A stretch of DNA of 64,000 nt from Ipomoea triloba (lineage: Eukaryota > Streptophyta > Magnoliopsida > Solanales > Convolvulaceae): the NCBI RefSeq assembly GCF_003576645.1, contig NC_044916.1, positions 34,091,466-34,155,465 on the forward strand. The letters are read 5' to 3'. Below, piece after piece: positions 49,827-61,952 of this stretch. Each line of letters starts with the position of its first letter. Within the stretch, counting starts at the first letter, position 1. The notes beneath the pieces are model-generated. The model worked only from the letters and a program-made list of their open reading frames with translations. It was not told the DNA's origin and made no database searches. A program made the position numbers and the translations under genes.

Positions 49827-50040
49827 TCACTTCAGTCGCCGCCGTTTCATCGCCGTCGAGGCGGCGCACGGCCTGTGTAACATTTCCTGTTCTTGCAGCA
49901 TCATATCAGTGAAGGCGTACCTTAGCTTGAAGCACCCTTGCTAGCGAAAGACCACAGACAGCAATCATCGGTTGTTCGTTTTTCTAAGTACCAAGTTTCT
50001 ATAACCTAGTACTCACCCATGAAAATGGGGTTTTTTCCAT
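49827..50040 (-). CDS. Candidate two-exon gene for a 45-residue basic protein, unknown family
   Basis: On the minus strand exon 1 (50040-50017) encodes MEKTPFSW and ends at TGG|GTGAGT. A 76-base intron ends in CGCTAG, and exon 2 (49940-49827) continues in phase: it starts QGCFKLRYAFTDMMLQEQEM and ends AMKRRRLK before TGA. The predicted product is 45 residues, with an amphipathic Met/Gln/Glu-rich centre and a basic tail. TATATATATA on the same strand lies about 40 bp before the ATG. GC content (CGCCGCC-rich) is higher than the flanks, which suggests selection. I recognise no peptide family; it could be the conserved start of a longer gene whose remaining exons I could not link. Confidence 0.35.
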
Positions 50041-50089
50041 CCTCAAGAAGACCGCAGTGGCATGGGAAAAGCAATATATATATAGAGAG

Positions 50090-50514
50090 AATGAGAGAGG
50101 GGAGGCAGGCATGATTTCTGTGTGTTCTCGCCAAACAAAAAGAAAAATGTTGGACAAACCTAACCCAGTTAATCAAGTTGTTGACATGACAGGCTATTAA
50201 CCTTCTTAGGTGAAATTCACTAACTACGATCTATATGAACAAATTAAGTTAATTTACTTCCTTTTACTCTTTGTAGACTAGGGATCACAAAGCAAGTTTA
50301 CCCGTGCATCCACTCAGTAGTGATTACGGGTTACCCGCATGGACTTAACTCACTGGTTCAATAGATAATAGAACAGACCAAAGTTCAAAACTCGACATCG
50401 ACTTGCTGAGCTACTAAGCTATAGTAATTTACATTCTCTCGAATACTATGTCGGGCCAGGATTAAAGATTCAATTTTTTGAAGAAATAGTGACTACGAGT
50501 TTCCCTAATAACTT

Positions 50515-50549
<35 letters not shown>

Positions 50550-53480
50550 AGGAGGAAAATGTTAATCAGGTTTAACATCATTGCTGATATCATTATGCGT
50601 TTGACGGCTTATCTAATAATAAAAATTTAAGGATTTTAAAAAGGTTTTAATTTTTAAAGGCTGTGTGCCATTACGCCCAAGGCCCAAGGGTACACATCAG
50701 TTGTGTTTAACAAAAAAAATTATCAAAGAACATCTCATTATGGGTAGATGATGAGATTAAGATTAGTTTAGAAACCATGGGAAAAGATGAAACAACATAA
50801 ACAAATCAAGCTCCTATAATTAAATGCATGCTCTTATATTACTATTTAACTCCAACTATAACGATGGCCTATTATTGCTGCTTTATTCAATCCATCACAT
50901 AATCCGATAAGAAAGGCCAAAGAATAAGCATTTTTTTTTTAATATTGTATTAGTAAAGAAATAGTTTAGATGCATTATGAGGGGATACTATTCTAATTTA
51001 AAGTCATAATCAAATCTGATTTCATAGAAGCCGCTAGACAATTTATGTCTCGAAATTTACAAATTGTGTAGTGTGTACAATGAAAATCGAATTTAAACAA
51101 TTATTAACTAAATAAACAATTTAAGAACAATTGGTCCTTCGTGAGACAAATATTAGGTTCCAGTATTATATTGCTTTATCTTTAATATAATAGATACATG
51201 ACCAATCAATGATATTCTATAATTATATTAATTTTGATTAATTTAGAACTGAATGGTTGCTGGAGCTTATAACAATATAATTTTGCTGTCGTATCCTCCA
51301 CTTGTTTGAGATTCTCTTTAGGCTCCAAGGTCAAAACTGCCTACTTATAAGGACAAAATTATAATCATATTATTTATTTTGTAACCACAAAGTTACAAAT
51401 TCGATTTTCAGCAGAAGTAATTTATTGGCCTTCTTGATTTGAACGGTCAATTATGGACAATCAAAATTGATTTATCCATTTGTAGTCATTTATCGACTAG
51501 AATCACAACGCAATATTATTTATTTAGTACACACTCTCAGATGGTTACGTCGTGTTTCCCTCATCACTGAAACACAAAAATAAATAAATAAAACTGTATG
51601 TAGTCAGGCCAAAAGGTCTACCTTTCGGCAACTTGCGTTTAACATAGTAATAATTTCATTCATTAAAAAAAACATTAGTATCTGTGTAAGCAAGCGAGAA
51701 GGTCAAGTTGCAGGAACCCCAAAAAATAGTGGAAAGTTGGAGATGAAAGGCATGAAGGGAGATTTGATAAGGTAGCCATAAGTGAGGCACATGTTAGGCC
51801 GCATCTCGTCTGCAAATGGCACGTTGTTGTCCGAGGATTTGCAGGAGGACGAGCACTACAGCCCTGGGAAAGTTAACAAAATACAAGAGGGGGCCGGGGC
51901 ACCACAGTTATTACTTATTAGTTGGATGGATTTCACATAGTGGCCACTTTTTAAAGTATGTACCTTTTGAACATTTCACTGATTCTCATGTCTCAGAATA
52001 TTCTGATATCAAATTGAAAAATATGTTTAATCTTAGATAAAATTTTAATTAATAATAATAAAAGTACGCATTTATATATCCATTGACCTAGTAATTGAAT
52101 ATCTACAAATTAAGCATGCCGTTACTATTTAAATAGATCAGAAGGTGTGCTTTGGGTAAAGTTCGCATTGTGACTTAGCTGGCAAAAGATCACAAAGAAA
52201 AGGTAAACCAGCCTAGATTGCTTATAGTTGATCGATTCAAACTAAGAAGGTCAGACAGCTTCCATGAGAAGTCAAACTTAAAATCTTGTGGTTATTAAGC
52301 CACCAATTGTGCGACCAACTTGGATGGAGGTTGCTCTTTAGTACATAAATAATAAAAGTGCAATTTATCTATCAACTTAACATTTTAGTTGAGACGGAAC
52401 ATATACTTTAATTTAGTATCACAAGAAATCACATGAACATGTTAAAGGTCCTGTGTTCATTCAAATATATGTGTTGCCCGATAAAAACCACACGCCGTAG
52501 GTGTGTTGATACTAATTAATGCTTTTAAACTTTTCGTTAAGGTGCAATTAATAAGAGAAAATGAAATATTGCTTACTCATCGCAATATCATATAAGATAC
52601 TGGTAATGACAATTTACAAGTTCAACTACCAGCAGGACTACGTAGTCTATTGACCTTTTTGCTTTGAGTCAGTTAGCTATGTGTTAATTTACCTCATTGC
52701 GGTCATTTACTAACTAAGATCACGAGGTGAAATTTATTCAATTCATATTTTTAAGTAGTGATTATGGATTTTACGTGTAACTAAAAAAAAAAAATTAAGT
52801 TTAAGTGCAGAGATGGGCAGAAATGAGTTAAAAGTGATAATGTATGTTAAGGCAATTGGGCAGAATAATGAGGTTATAATAATGATAAATGCACATTCTC
52901 TTGCATTGGTAATGAGAGTGACATAGCACTATATTATTTTTGTAATCTCCATTTTCAATTGCAATAATCTAGATTACGGACCACTTACCAGGGACCATTA
53001 CCCAGTTTTTGCCTAATCTAATATTTATCCACCGACTCTAAACATTTAGTAAGTACCAATCCTTTTCAATTAGTCGTGATTAAGAGTCCCCATCCAGTTT
53101 AAATGCATGGCTGCTAATATTCATTTAACAGCTTAATTAAGATCGAGTTCCATCGTAATTATATGATGGAACTAGAAAGAGACTTCTTAATCACTATTTA
53201 AAAGATTTGAGTGAATGAGAATTAGCATGACCGCACCCTAATTGCAACATAACTCGGCGAAAAGCTCCGATGGCCATTGACTATGGGTCTAACCCGACCC
53301 AAGTTGAGGATGAGTTTCCTCTCGATCTGAACCGCTAATTGTTTTACAATCTATCTTAAACTTGGTCTCGACTTTAGCGCTCAAATTGGATATCCTCAAC
53401 CGAACACCACTAAGCCGCTAGAGGACAAAATCCAGTTGCTTGTCACTTTACCCGATTCCATCGTAAATGGGCTTGTCATG
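50090..53480. other. Intergenic with tRNA-SINE-like debris, no gene recognised
   Basis: Related decayed segments at about 50270-50420, 51250-51500, 52170-52345 and 52600-52760 share phrases such as CTTATAGTTGATCGATT, AAGTCAAACTTAAAATCTTG and GGTTATTAAGCCACCAATTG. They look like a third SINE-like family (a better copy is at 55500-55705). An A-run of about 30 lies at 50516-50547. No gene is supported. Confidence 0.45.
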
Positions 53481-56400
53481 AATTGACACCGACCCACATG
53501 TACCTATTGGAAGGGCGGGCGAGTGTACCAATACGTGCATGTGGGATATGTGGCGAGCATTGGACTTATAATAAACCTAGCATCAGCTCGAGAACGTCTA
53601 ACTACAATCACAATTACTCGAGTTCATATACTACACCAAACTCAAACATATTTGTAGATCTCGGTGTTTTTACTGTATCAAGTGTGTAACTTGTTGATTT
53701 CTTTTTTCTCCTTCCTAAGAAAAAAAATAGTTTAATGAACTTATTAACCATATATGACTCATATATGGTTAATAATATGAGCTCCAATTAAACCTTTAAT
53801 TAATATTATATTGGTATATATTTGACCATTATTACAAAAAGAAAAGTAAACAGTTTTTTTAAAATTTTTATTTTTATTTTTATTTTTAAAGAGAGAATCG
53901 ATATGAGGAAGTGTGTAGTGCGATTTGGGGGGTTTAAAGCAGGCATGCACGAATGACGACGAAAGCGGCATTGGTGTCAGACAACCTAGAAGTCTTCGAA
54001 AAAGAAGACAATCAGTCAAGGCAGTGCTGTTTTTGTTCAAAGATTCTTCACTCAACTTTATCATCCTCCCTCCACAAATCTGAACTATCGCAACCATATT
54101 CACATGCTTTTTATTTAATACCAAAAATTTCCATTTTAAATATAACTCTTCAAGTCTCGAGTATCAATTACTTATTTACTTGTGTGCATCTGTAACTGTA
54201 ATTCTATAGGCCAATACTCGAGGCTGCATTTTGATAATAAATATTCAGATACACAGATGAATGTTTATTAATAATCAAATTATTTATTAAATAAATATTT
54301 GTTTGTTACAGATTAATAATACATTATGGAGGACACGATGAGTATGAGAGCAAACAACTATAAACCCAAAGCCCACTAGGAAATATTGGTTGGGTTTAAT
54401 AAATCTGGGCTCAATGAAAGCCCAGCATGGCCCAAAACCAACCACTCTGCAAATGCTTTACCTTTGTTGCAGATTTGCATGAATGAAACTTGATCATTTA
54501 TTTTATTTTATTTATTTATTTATTTTTTTTTGGTGGTGGTGGTTGTAAATAAGCTTACACTACTAGTCGATCTCTTTATACAAAATAAAATGATGGTGTT
54601 GTATATTAGTTAAACTAGAACAATCTTTCAAGATCGAGACTGTTTGGATGACTTGCGATTTACTTCTTATAATTCTTGGATTGAAATTAATACAACATAA
54701 GGTAAGAAGTTTGATGTATTACCTTTTCAAAAAAAAAAAAAAAAGTTTGATGTATTAAAGAAATGAAGGCTAAATTGTGTTAGTGGGACAAGGTCTTGGT
54801 TTGGACCAACAGAAGGTCCCACTTGGAAATGTAGTGGGACTGGTCGCACCCACTGCCATCACAGATTAAAAAGGGCCCCACTTTTATCTGGACAGACCTT
54901 CACTCAACTCCTCCAGAAACCACAAGGAAGTTTGCCAGACCACTTTTGATGGTGACTATAAATCATCAGATCAGAAATGGTTGTTTCTTTCCCATTCTAA
55001 CAATTCACAGACTCTTCGGTCGTCGGAACTTCAAATCACATGATCTATGCAGATTGGATTCAATCTTTTCACAACCGTCCAAATATATCTTAGCTTTTTT
55101 TCTTTTTCTTTTTTCTTTTTTTTCTTTTTTTCACAATCTTTTCAATCTTAGCTTCTCCATCAATCTTTAACCAAATTTGGATTATCCATTTACCCCCCAT
55201 TAAATTAATCAAGGGATGTTCACCACCTTAAAAAGTTAGTGATCCGACGAGGTTAAAAGCCAGAAGTGAAGAGCATCTCGATCGGTTAAATTAAAGGGGC
55301 AGGTCTAGTTTAACCTGACGAAAATCCTATTCTGCATTTTATTACTGTTTACTTATAAAATATTATCATTAGTTATTGTAACTTTTAGATTTCCATTAAT
55401 TTAAATAATAATAACTTTTTTTTATTTTTTGTTTTTGTTTTTGCCTTTTTAAATAATTTTTTTGAATGACAAGGAAAATATGAGTGTGCACTCATAAACC
55501 CTATATTGTGATCTTAGTCGACAAAGGACCACAAGGCTTTATGACTTTAGCATGAAGATGGCTACAATGAGGTATACCAACATGATTTGCACATAACTAA
55601 CCGGTTGAAACCAAGAAGATCAATAGATTGCTCTAACTGCAAGTCAAACTTATAAACTTATGGTTATTAAGCCAACAATCCGACTAGCTTAGTTGAGGTT
55701 GCCACGATGAATTTTGGTCAACATGATAATGGTAACATGACCTCTAGAAAATACAATGCAACATATATATGAGCAAAATATATATAACACTCCATCTATC
55801 TTATAATACATATCATGTTTCTTATTTATTTATTTCATTTAGTATCTTTTAATTATTTTAAATTTAATTTGTTTTATGTTTAATAATCATTTTAATGTAA
55901 TTTCAAGATATAAAATTTTTGTATATTAATAATAAACTTAATTTTATGTTTTCAACAAAAAATAATATTATAAAAAATAAATTAAAAATAACTTATGTTA
56001 AATCTTATTAACTGAATCACATATATCAAATGTTATGATAAAGTAATAATTAAGATGGAACTAGTCAAATGCATGTATTTCTCTATTTATGATTATTTGT
56101 GAGTTGTTTTTTTTTTTTAATGATTATTTGTGAACTAGGGTCCCATGCATAGCACATAGGCTTTTGGACAATTGGACATACCCCAATTTTGTTTTTAGTA
56201 AATCAGAGCGGATAGATGGGACTTGGGAGAGAGCCTAATCTCCAGTAGGCCATATGTATTTTTATTTTAAGGACCACAACTTTAATTTAAGAAACTATAT
56301 ATATATATATATATGTATGTATATATGTATGTTATAAATTTGAACCATTGATATGTCCATATCAATGACTCTAAAAGAAGAACAATTTTTTTCATGCATA

Positions 56401-56800
56401 ATATATCCTTGTGCTGTTGTGCACTTGTAGTGTGAAATTTATGCATATGCAAGAGAGAACTTATACATTTTTAGTGTAAAAATTGTCACTTCAAAGTTAA
56501 AAAAATTTATCAAAATGACACTGCATTCGTTTTTAATTACTTATATTACTCTTTGTACTTGTATAAAAACCATGTGCATGTATATAATAAAACTTAGTGC
56601 ACCTATGTATATTATCATGGAAGCCATATAACAAGTTTTTTATAAGTGCTCCGTAATGAATGTAATATCAAATATCTTCACACTAAATGCCAACTTGCTA
56701 GTTGGCACATCTCTCCCCCGGCCCCCATCTCAATGTCTATATAATTAAACATATTATATGATACGGATGTGGGTACACATTTATTTATTTAATAATTTAA
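53481..56800. other. Intergenic, no gene recognised
   Basis: Apart from the SINE-like element above, I see homopolymers and AT microsatellite (56300-56330). Near 54790-54850 GGTCCCAC and GTGGGAC(C) recur in inverted order, a possible small foldback. No coding gene is supported. Confidence 0.45.
55495..55710 (-). mobile_element. SINE-like element of the GGTTGGCTTAATAACCA family
   Basis: Read on the minus strand, TCAACTAAGCTAGTCGGATTG followed by TTGGCTTAATAACCATAAG gives a box-A-like head. GACTTGCAGTTAGAGCAATC and CTTGGTTTCAACCGGTTAG follow. The same string of motifs recurs near 52200-52340 and, more decayed, near 42180-42280 and 27580-27650. Ends and TSD are unclear. Confidence 0.45.
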
Positions 56801-56807
56801 AAAAATT

Positions 56808-57506
56808 TAGGGGACAATTCAGTTCGGTTTGAAAATATACCGAACAACTGAAGGTTAATGGATTCTTGTATATCGAATGGTTCAGTAAAAAAGTAAACCT
56901 GAATCGAATACCGTTTGATTTTTTTTTCCTATTTTTAGAAATAATAATAATAAATAAATAAATAAATCTAAATTCCTAACCGCAGACGAACATTGCTCGA
57001 AGTCAATCTGTAGGACCATTTTATGACATCGAAGTGAAAATATTACATATGGCAGTGGAACACTGTTGTTCATTGTTATGGTCATGCGCTATTCATTTGG
57101 TTGATTTTCTTTACCTTTTTATTTAAGTTATTTCTGATTGTGCTGGCTGATTTGGATTTGAACTATAAAGTTTGCTAGACTATATATATAAATATAAATA
57201 AATTATAAAAGTACTCTATTTTGGTCCATATGGGTTCTCCATTTTTTTTAAAGATGTTATAATCTAAATGAGCTTGATTGAACTCAATGAGTGCAGAATA
57301 GGTTTTTAATCATAAATTACTAGTATAATTAATTAAATAATTATTTGCGCTAAAACACTAGGAAATGCTGGGAATTGAGGTTCCTAAACCGAACAGACCA
57401 TTTTCAAACTGAACTAAAATGTTAAACCGAATGATTTCTTTTTCTTCTTCTTCTTCTTTTTTTAACTGAAAAAATCGAACAGAATACCCAAACGTCCACC
57501 CCTTAA
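56808..57506. mobile_element. Degenerate hAT-like MITE with CGGTT(C)GG-rich ends
   Basis: The left end has TTAGGGGACAATTCAGTTCGG. The right end has CGAACAGAATACCCAAACG and CCACCCCTTA, an inverted counterpart; both subterminal regions repeat (A)CCGAA(C/T). The interior is AT-rich and noncoding. Confidence 0.45.
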
Positions 57507-57641
57507 AAAAGTATGGATTATACTTTTTATTGCTCAAAATACTATATATTGAATTAGTGAGTTAAACTCGTGTGGACAAAATTATATACTCCGTATTCAT
57601 TTTTATAGTACTTATATAGTTATATTATGATAATATCACAA

Positions 57642-57740
57642 CCAACATGGTTGGTGTAGTGGTTCAGCACCTCATCACTTAAATATGAGGTTGGGGAGTT
57701 TGATCCCCACCAATGTGAATGGAGTAAACCATTTGGCTAG
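57642..57740 (+). mobile_element. Short tRNA-derived retroelement with 13-bp TSD
   Basis: A 99-bp insert is flanked by perfect GATAATATCACAA repeats (57629-57641, 57741-57753). It contains a box A (TTGGTGTAGTGGTTCAGCAC), an anticodon-arm-like inverted pair, and a box B (GAGTTTGATCCCC). There is no poly-A tail; it ends CATTTGGCTAG. The head could be a tRNA-like promoter, so this is a small SINE or a tRNA retropseudogene. Confidence 0.8.
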
Positions 57741-58016
57741 GATAATATCACAATTTTTCCTATTTATAATAGTTGATATTCTTATTAATTAGTATTGTCA
57801 GATTTATTTCCCAATAATTGTGCATATAAACACATACAGTCATTTTGATCATTGGTTGATGGACAATAAATTATAAATATATAATTTTGGAACAATTATT
57901 ATTATTACTATTATTATTAATTTATTATTTATTATTAGTGTTGTTGTTGATTTGTGCTAATGTCCTGTCAATTAAGTTGGTATACAGAATAGTGTATAAT
58001 ATAATCATAATTATAT

Positions 58017-58451
58017 GGGTCACACTTGTGTAAGACCGTCTTACGGATCCTTATTCGTGAGACGGGTCGGATCGGGTGGAAGCAACATGCAAATGTCATA
58101 CTTATATGCTCAAATGTAATATTAATCAGGAATACAATTTTTGTTACTTATAAGAGAAAAAGTAATACATTTTTCATAATAAATAATGTTGACAAGTGTC
58201 CCTCACTTATAAGGGCAAATATAATACTTTTAAGGACAAATGTAATACTTGTAAATCGAAATGTAAAAGTATTGTATTTTCCCTTAAAAGTATTATATTT
58301 ACCCTTATAAGTAACAAAAATTTTATTCCTGATTAGTATTACATTTGAGCATATAATTATGACATTTGCGAGTATAAGTATCACATTTGTATCTTGACCC
58401 GACCCGAACAGACCCGTCTCACGGTGAGACGGTCTCATACAAGTTTTTGCC
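58017..58451. mobile_element. Mutator-type MITE, ACTTGT/GAGACCGTC ends, 9-bp TSD
   Basis: The ends GGGTCACACTTGTGTAAGACC and the complement of GGTCTCATACAAGTTTTTGCC are inverted repeats, followed by GAGACGGGTCGGATCGGG and its inverted partner CCCGACCCGAACAGACCC. Perfect 9-bp duplications TAATTATAT flank it (58008-58016, 58452-58460). The middle is an inverted array of GTAATACTTTT-like words. Diverged relatives end at 16171, 30350 and possibly 26850. Confidence 0.85.
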
Positions 58452-58463
58452 TAATTATATTAA

Positions 58464-59723
58464 CTAGTATTTTCGCCCGTGCGGTGCACGGAATGGATTT
58501 GTTATAATATTTAAAGAATATTTGGATCAATATACAATTATATATATTATAACATCGAATATTATATAGCGCAATTGATGAAATTGATTGGATCAATTAT
58601 GTTTTCTGATGTTTTCCTTTGAATTAGAACAAATAATTGTCCAATTACCCAGGCGTGGATAAATTTTTTTTTATTATATATTGAGATAATAAAAATAAAG
58701 ATGAAATTATAAAAAATTCTAATATTGAACGTGTACATTTATTTGATTATAAGATTAATACAAAAATATTACTCAATTAATTGAATAATATATGACTTGT
58801 TTGTCTAAAATTATCTTAAAAGGATCTATAAGTAATATGACTTATATAATTATATTATGACTTATATAATTATATTATTACTAAAATAAATATGAGAAAA
58901 TGAGAAATAAATTAATTGTAATTATTATAAAAATAAATTCAACAACCAATGCTTAACTTAATTATCATAATAATTATTAGGCAATTACACTAATATATGT
59001 GTAATTATACTTTTATACTTTAAGTATATTCATTTTCCCCATATTGCATTTAGTTTTATCTTCCTCCTCCATATTTGAATGAATTAATTTTGATTATTAT
59101 AAAAATCTAACAACCCATGTTCAATTAATTTTTTTAAAGTTTAAATAACTTAGAGTTTTCAAAAGGAAAGTATAATTAACTATTAAAGTTTTTAAATAAT
59201 TTTCAGTCAATTAGTAATATCCTTTTATTTTCCCGATAAATGATTTTACTTTTATTAATAGTGTTGATACGTGAGTATACATATTATCAATTTATAGATA
59301 TTAGTTAATTTCTATTTTACATTTTCTTAACAAATAAGCTTTATTAATTATTTGACCAATAAAATATTTCATTAATTGACGATAAAAGTTTAGGCGGGGA
59401 ATGAAATAGGAGAATTTTACTTTTATATATAGTATAGAATATAGATTACGATCTTTTTATATTTTAAATCAATTAGTAATATCATTTTTCTCGGAATAAT
59501 GGTCAAATAAACCACTGAACTACACACAAAACTGCAATTAGGCCATCGGACTCAAAAAGAATGCAATTGGATTCCTGAATTATATAAACTCATGCAATTA
59601 AGTACAAATTGACATGTTTTCAAAAAAAAAAAGAAGTCCAAATTGACATGTTTACCTACAATTGTGATGACATGGTGGTTACTAATTTTAAAATAAACTT
59701 TTTAAATAGTTTTAATTAAAATA

Positions 59724-59754
<31 letters not shown>

Positions 59755-61952
59755 TTTAAAAAAAAAACAGACGTCTCCGGCAGTTCTTCTATTTTTTTTT
59801 ATTTTTTTTTAATTATTAGTGCTGATTGTTATGTGTAAATTAATATCAGGCAAACTTATCTAGGAAAAATGAAAAGAATTACGTAGTAATATTTACCTAA
59901 TTTTCGTTCCATTTTTAATTGATGATGTAGAATATTATTATTGAAATATTTTCGTTTCATTTTTAATTTCCGTTCCTTTTTTAATTTATCTTTAATATTG
60001 TTTATAATATGCTATTATTTATGATGTAGAATGTTTTCATTTTTTAATTAAATTGCAATGATATGACCATTTCCTTTTTCATTTTAGTTAATTATGGATA
60101 TTTTTTTTATTTACAGTCAATTATTAATATTCATTTCCTTTTATATATTCAATCAATTAGTAATATCAGATTCATTTTTAGTCGATTTTTTTTTTATTTT
60201 CAGTTAATTAGTCAATTAGAATAATAGACCCACAGGTATTTTTACCTAATTTCTGTTCTATTTTTAATTAATGATGTAGAATATTATTATTGAAATATTT
60301 TCATTCTATTTTTAATTTACCTTTACTATTGTTTAAAATTTAAAATATGCCTTTACTATTCTTATGTTTTTATATATAGTATAGATTAATATTATGCTAA
60401 TTATGACGTCCATGTATTATGAATAAGTATGGTAATTAAGGAGTATATATTATAATTAAAAAATAATGTATATTTTTATTTCGTTTAATTATGGACGTAA
60501 TATGTGTATGTTTAATTTTCTTTAATTTTATCCGTAATATATGTGTATGTTTAATTTTCTTTAATTATGTCCGTAATATGTGTACCATTAATTTCTTTAA
60601 TTGATTAGATAAAAGTACGGCAAGTATAAAAAACTGTTTAATAAAAGTATAATGTTTGAACTAATTTCTCAATGAACATAATTATTAAGATTTTATTCCA
60701 AAGTAACCATTAGCATAATTTTATATGTGTAATAATCTGTGAATTGAAATAATTTACATAATTGTATGGACGTAATAATATGTGAATTAGCATAATAATA
60801 CGTGAATTGAAATAATTATCATAATTTTGTTAATCTCCTCTAATAATAATACCGCATACCATAACAATTATACGCTTGTTAAAGTTCGATCTTCGACTTC
60901 GTAGAATTACATATTATAGATCTCTAACTAATAGTGAGAGCACAGATATTGGTACGTTGTGAGAGAAGAGTCATTTCTCATCATTATATAGGAAGGGATA
61001 AACATAATATAGGAAGATTTTCAAAAGGAAAGTATAATTAATTTAAATTTTATGTAAATATAGATGATTGACATGTAAAATTTTTACTACAATATTATAT
61101 AATTTTTTCATTCTAATATAGTAATACATGTCAATTATTAATATATAGATATTTATAAATNNNNNNNNNNNNNNNNNNNNNNNNNATTTATAAATATCTA
61201 TATATATATAATGACATGTATACTTATTAGAATGAAAAAATTATATAATATTGTAGTAAAAATTTTACATGTCAATCATCTATATTTAATAAAATTAAAT
61301 TAATTATACTTTCCTTTTGAAAAATCTTCCATATTATGTTTATCCCTTCCTATATAATTTTTACTACAATATTATATAATTTTTTCATTCTAATATAATT
61401 AATTACATGTCAATTATATAAATATATATAGATATATAGATATAAATATAGATTATCATATCACTAATCACCAATCACCAATTAATTAATTAATATCAAT
61501 ATCAATCTATATAAATATAAATATTAATGTATAACAATATTACCATATCACTAATCACCAATCACCAATTAATTAATTAATATTAATTAATATTAATATA
61601 TAACAATATTACCATATCACTAATCACCAATCACCAATTAATTATTCTTTTTTAAAATAATCACCAATTAATTAATTAATATTAGTATATATTAATATAT
61701 TAATATTAAGAATAATAACATATACCATATTTTCAATTATCAATTATATATCACCAATCACCCATTAATATTAACAATATTACCATATTATCATATTATC
61801 ATTATCATATATTACCATAATAATATTATAGGATGGATAATTAATAAAATAATAAAATAATAAATAAATAAAATAAATGATTTTATCAAAATACCCCTAA
61901 GTTTTGGGGGAAAAATTTGGGAGGAGGAAATTGTTTTTATATATAGTATAGA
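58464..61952 (-). mobile_element. Helitron-like non-autonomous element(s), minus strand
   Basis: On the minus strand the 3' end reads CCGTGCACCGCACGGGCGAA then AATACTAG|T (58464): a GC hairpin about 10 bases before CTAG, inserted before T, as Helitrons do. Candidate 5' ends of the form A|TCTATACTATATATAAAA occur at 61952 and 60385, and a variant at 59445. The simplest element is 58464-59445 (982 bp); the larger spans imply nesting. The interior is AT-rich and encodes no Rep/helicase, so it is non-autonomous. Confidence 0.65.
60985..61360. repeat. About 170-bp inverted repeat with a 25-N gap at its centre
   Basis: TATATAGGAAGGGATAAACA (from 60985) through to 61160 is mirrored from 61186 to TATCCCTTCCTATATA at about 61356, with the N block in the loop. 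It is either a real foldback that could not be sequenced through, or two contigs in opposite orientation. Confidence 0.85.

Noticed and set aside
57642..57740. Possible functional tRNA gene
   Set aside because: A and B boxes are present but no complete cloverleaf is formed, and flanking TSDs show a retroinsertion.
58026..58438. Overlapping frames of 94-96 codons on both strands
   Set aside because: They mirror each other because the MITE interior is an inverted repeat; they are not coding.
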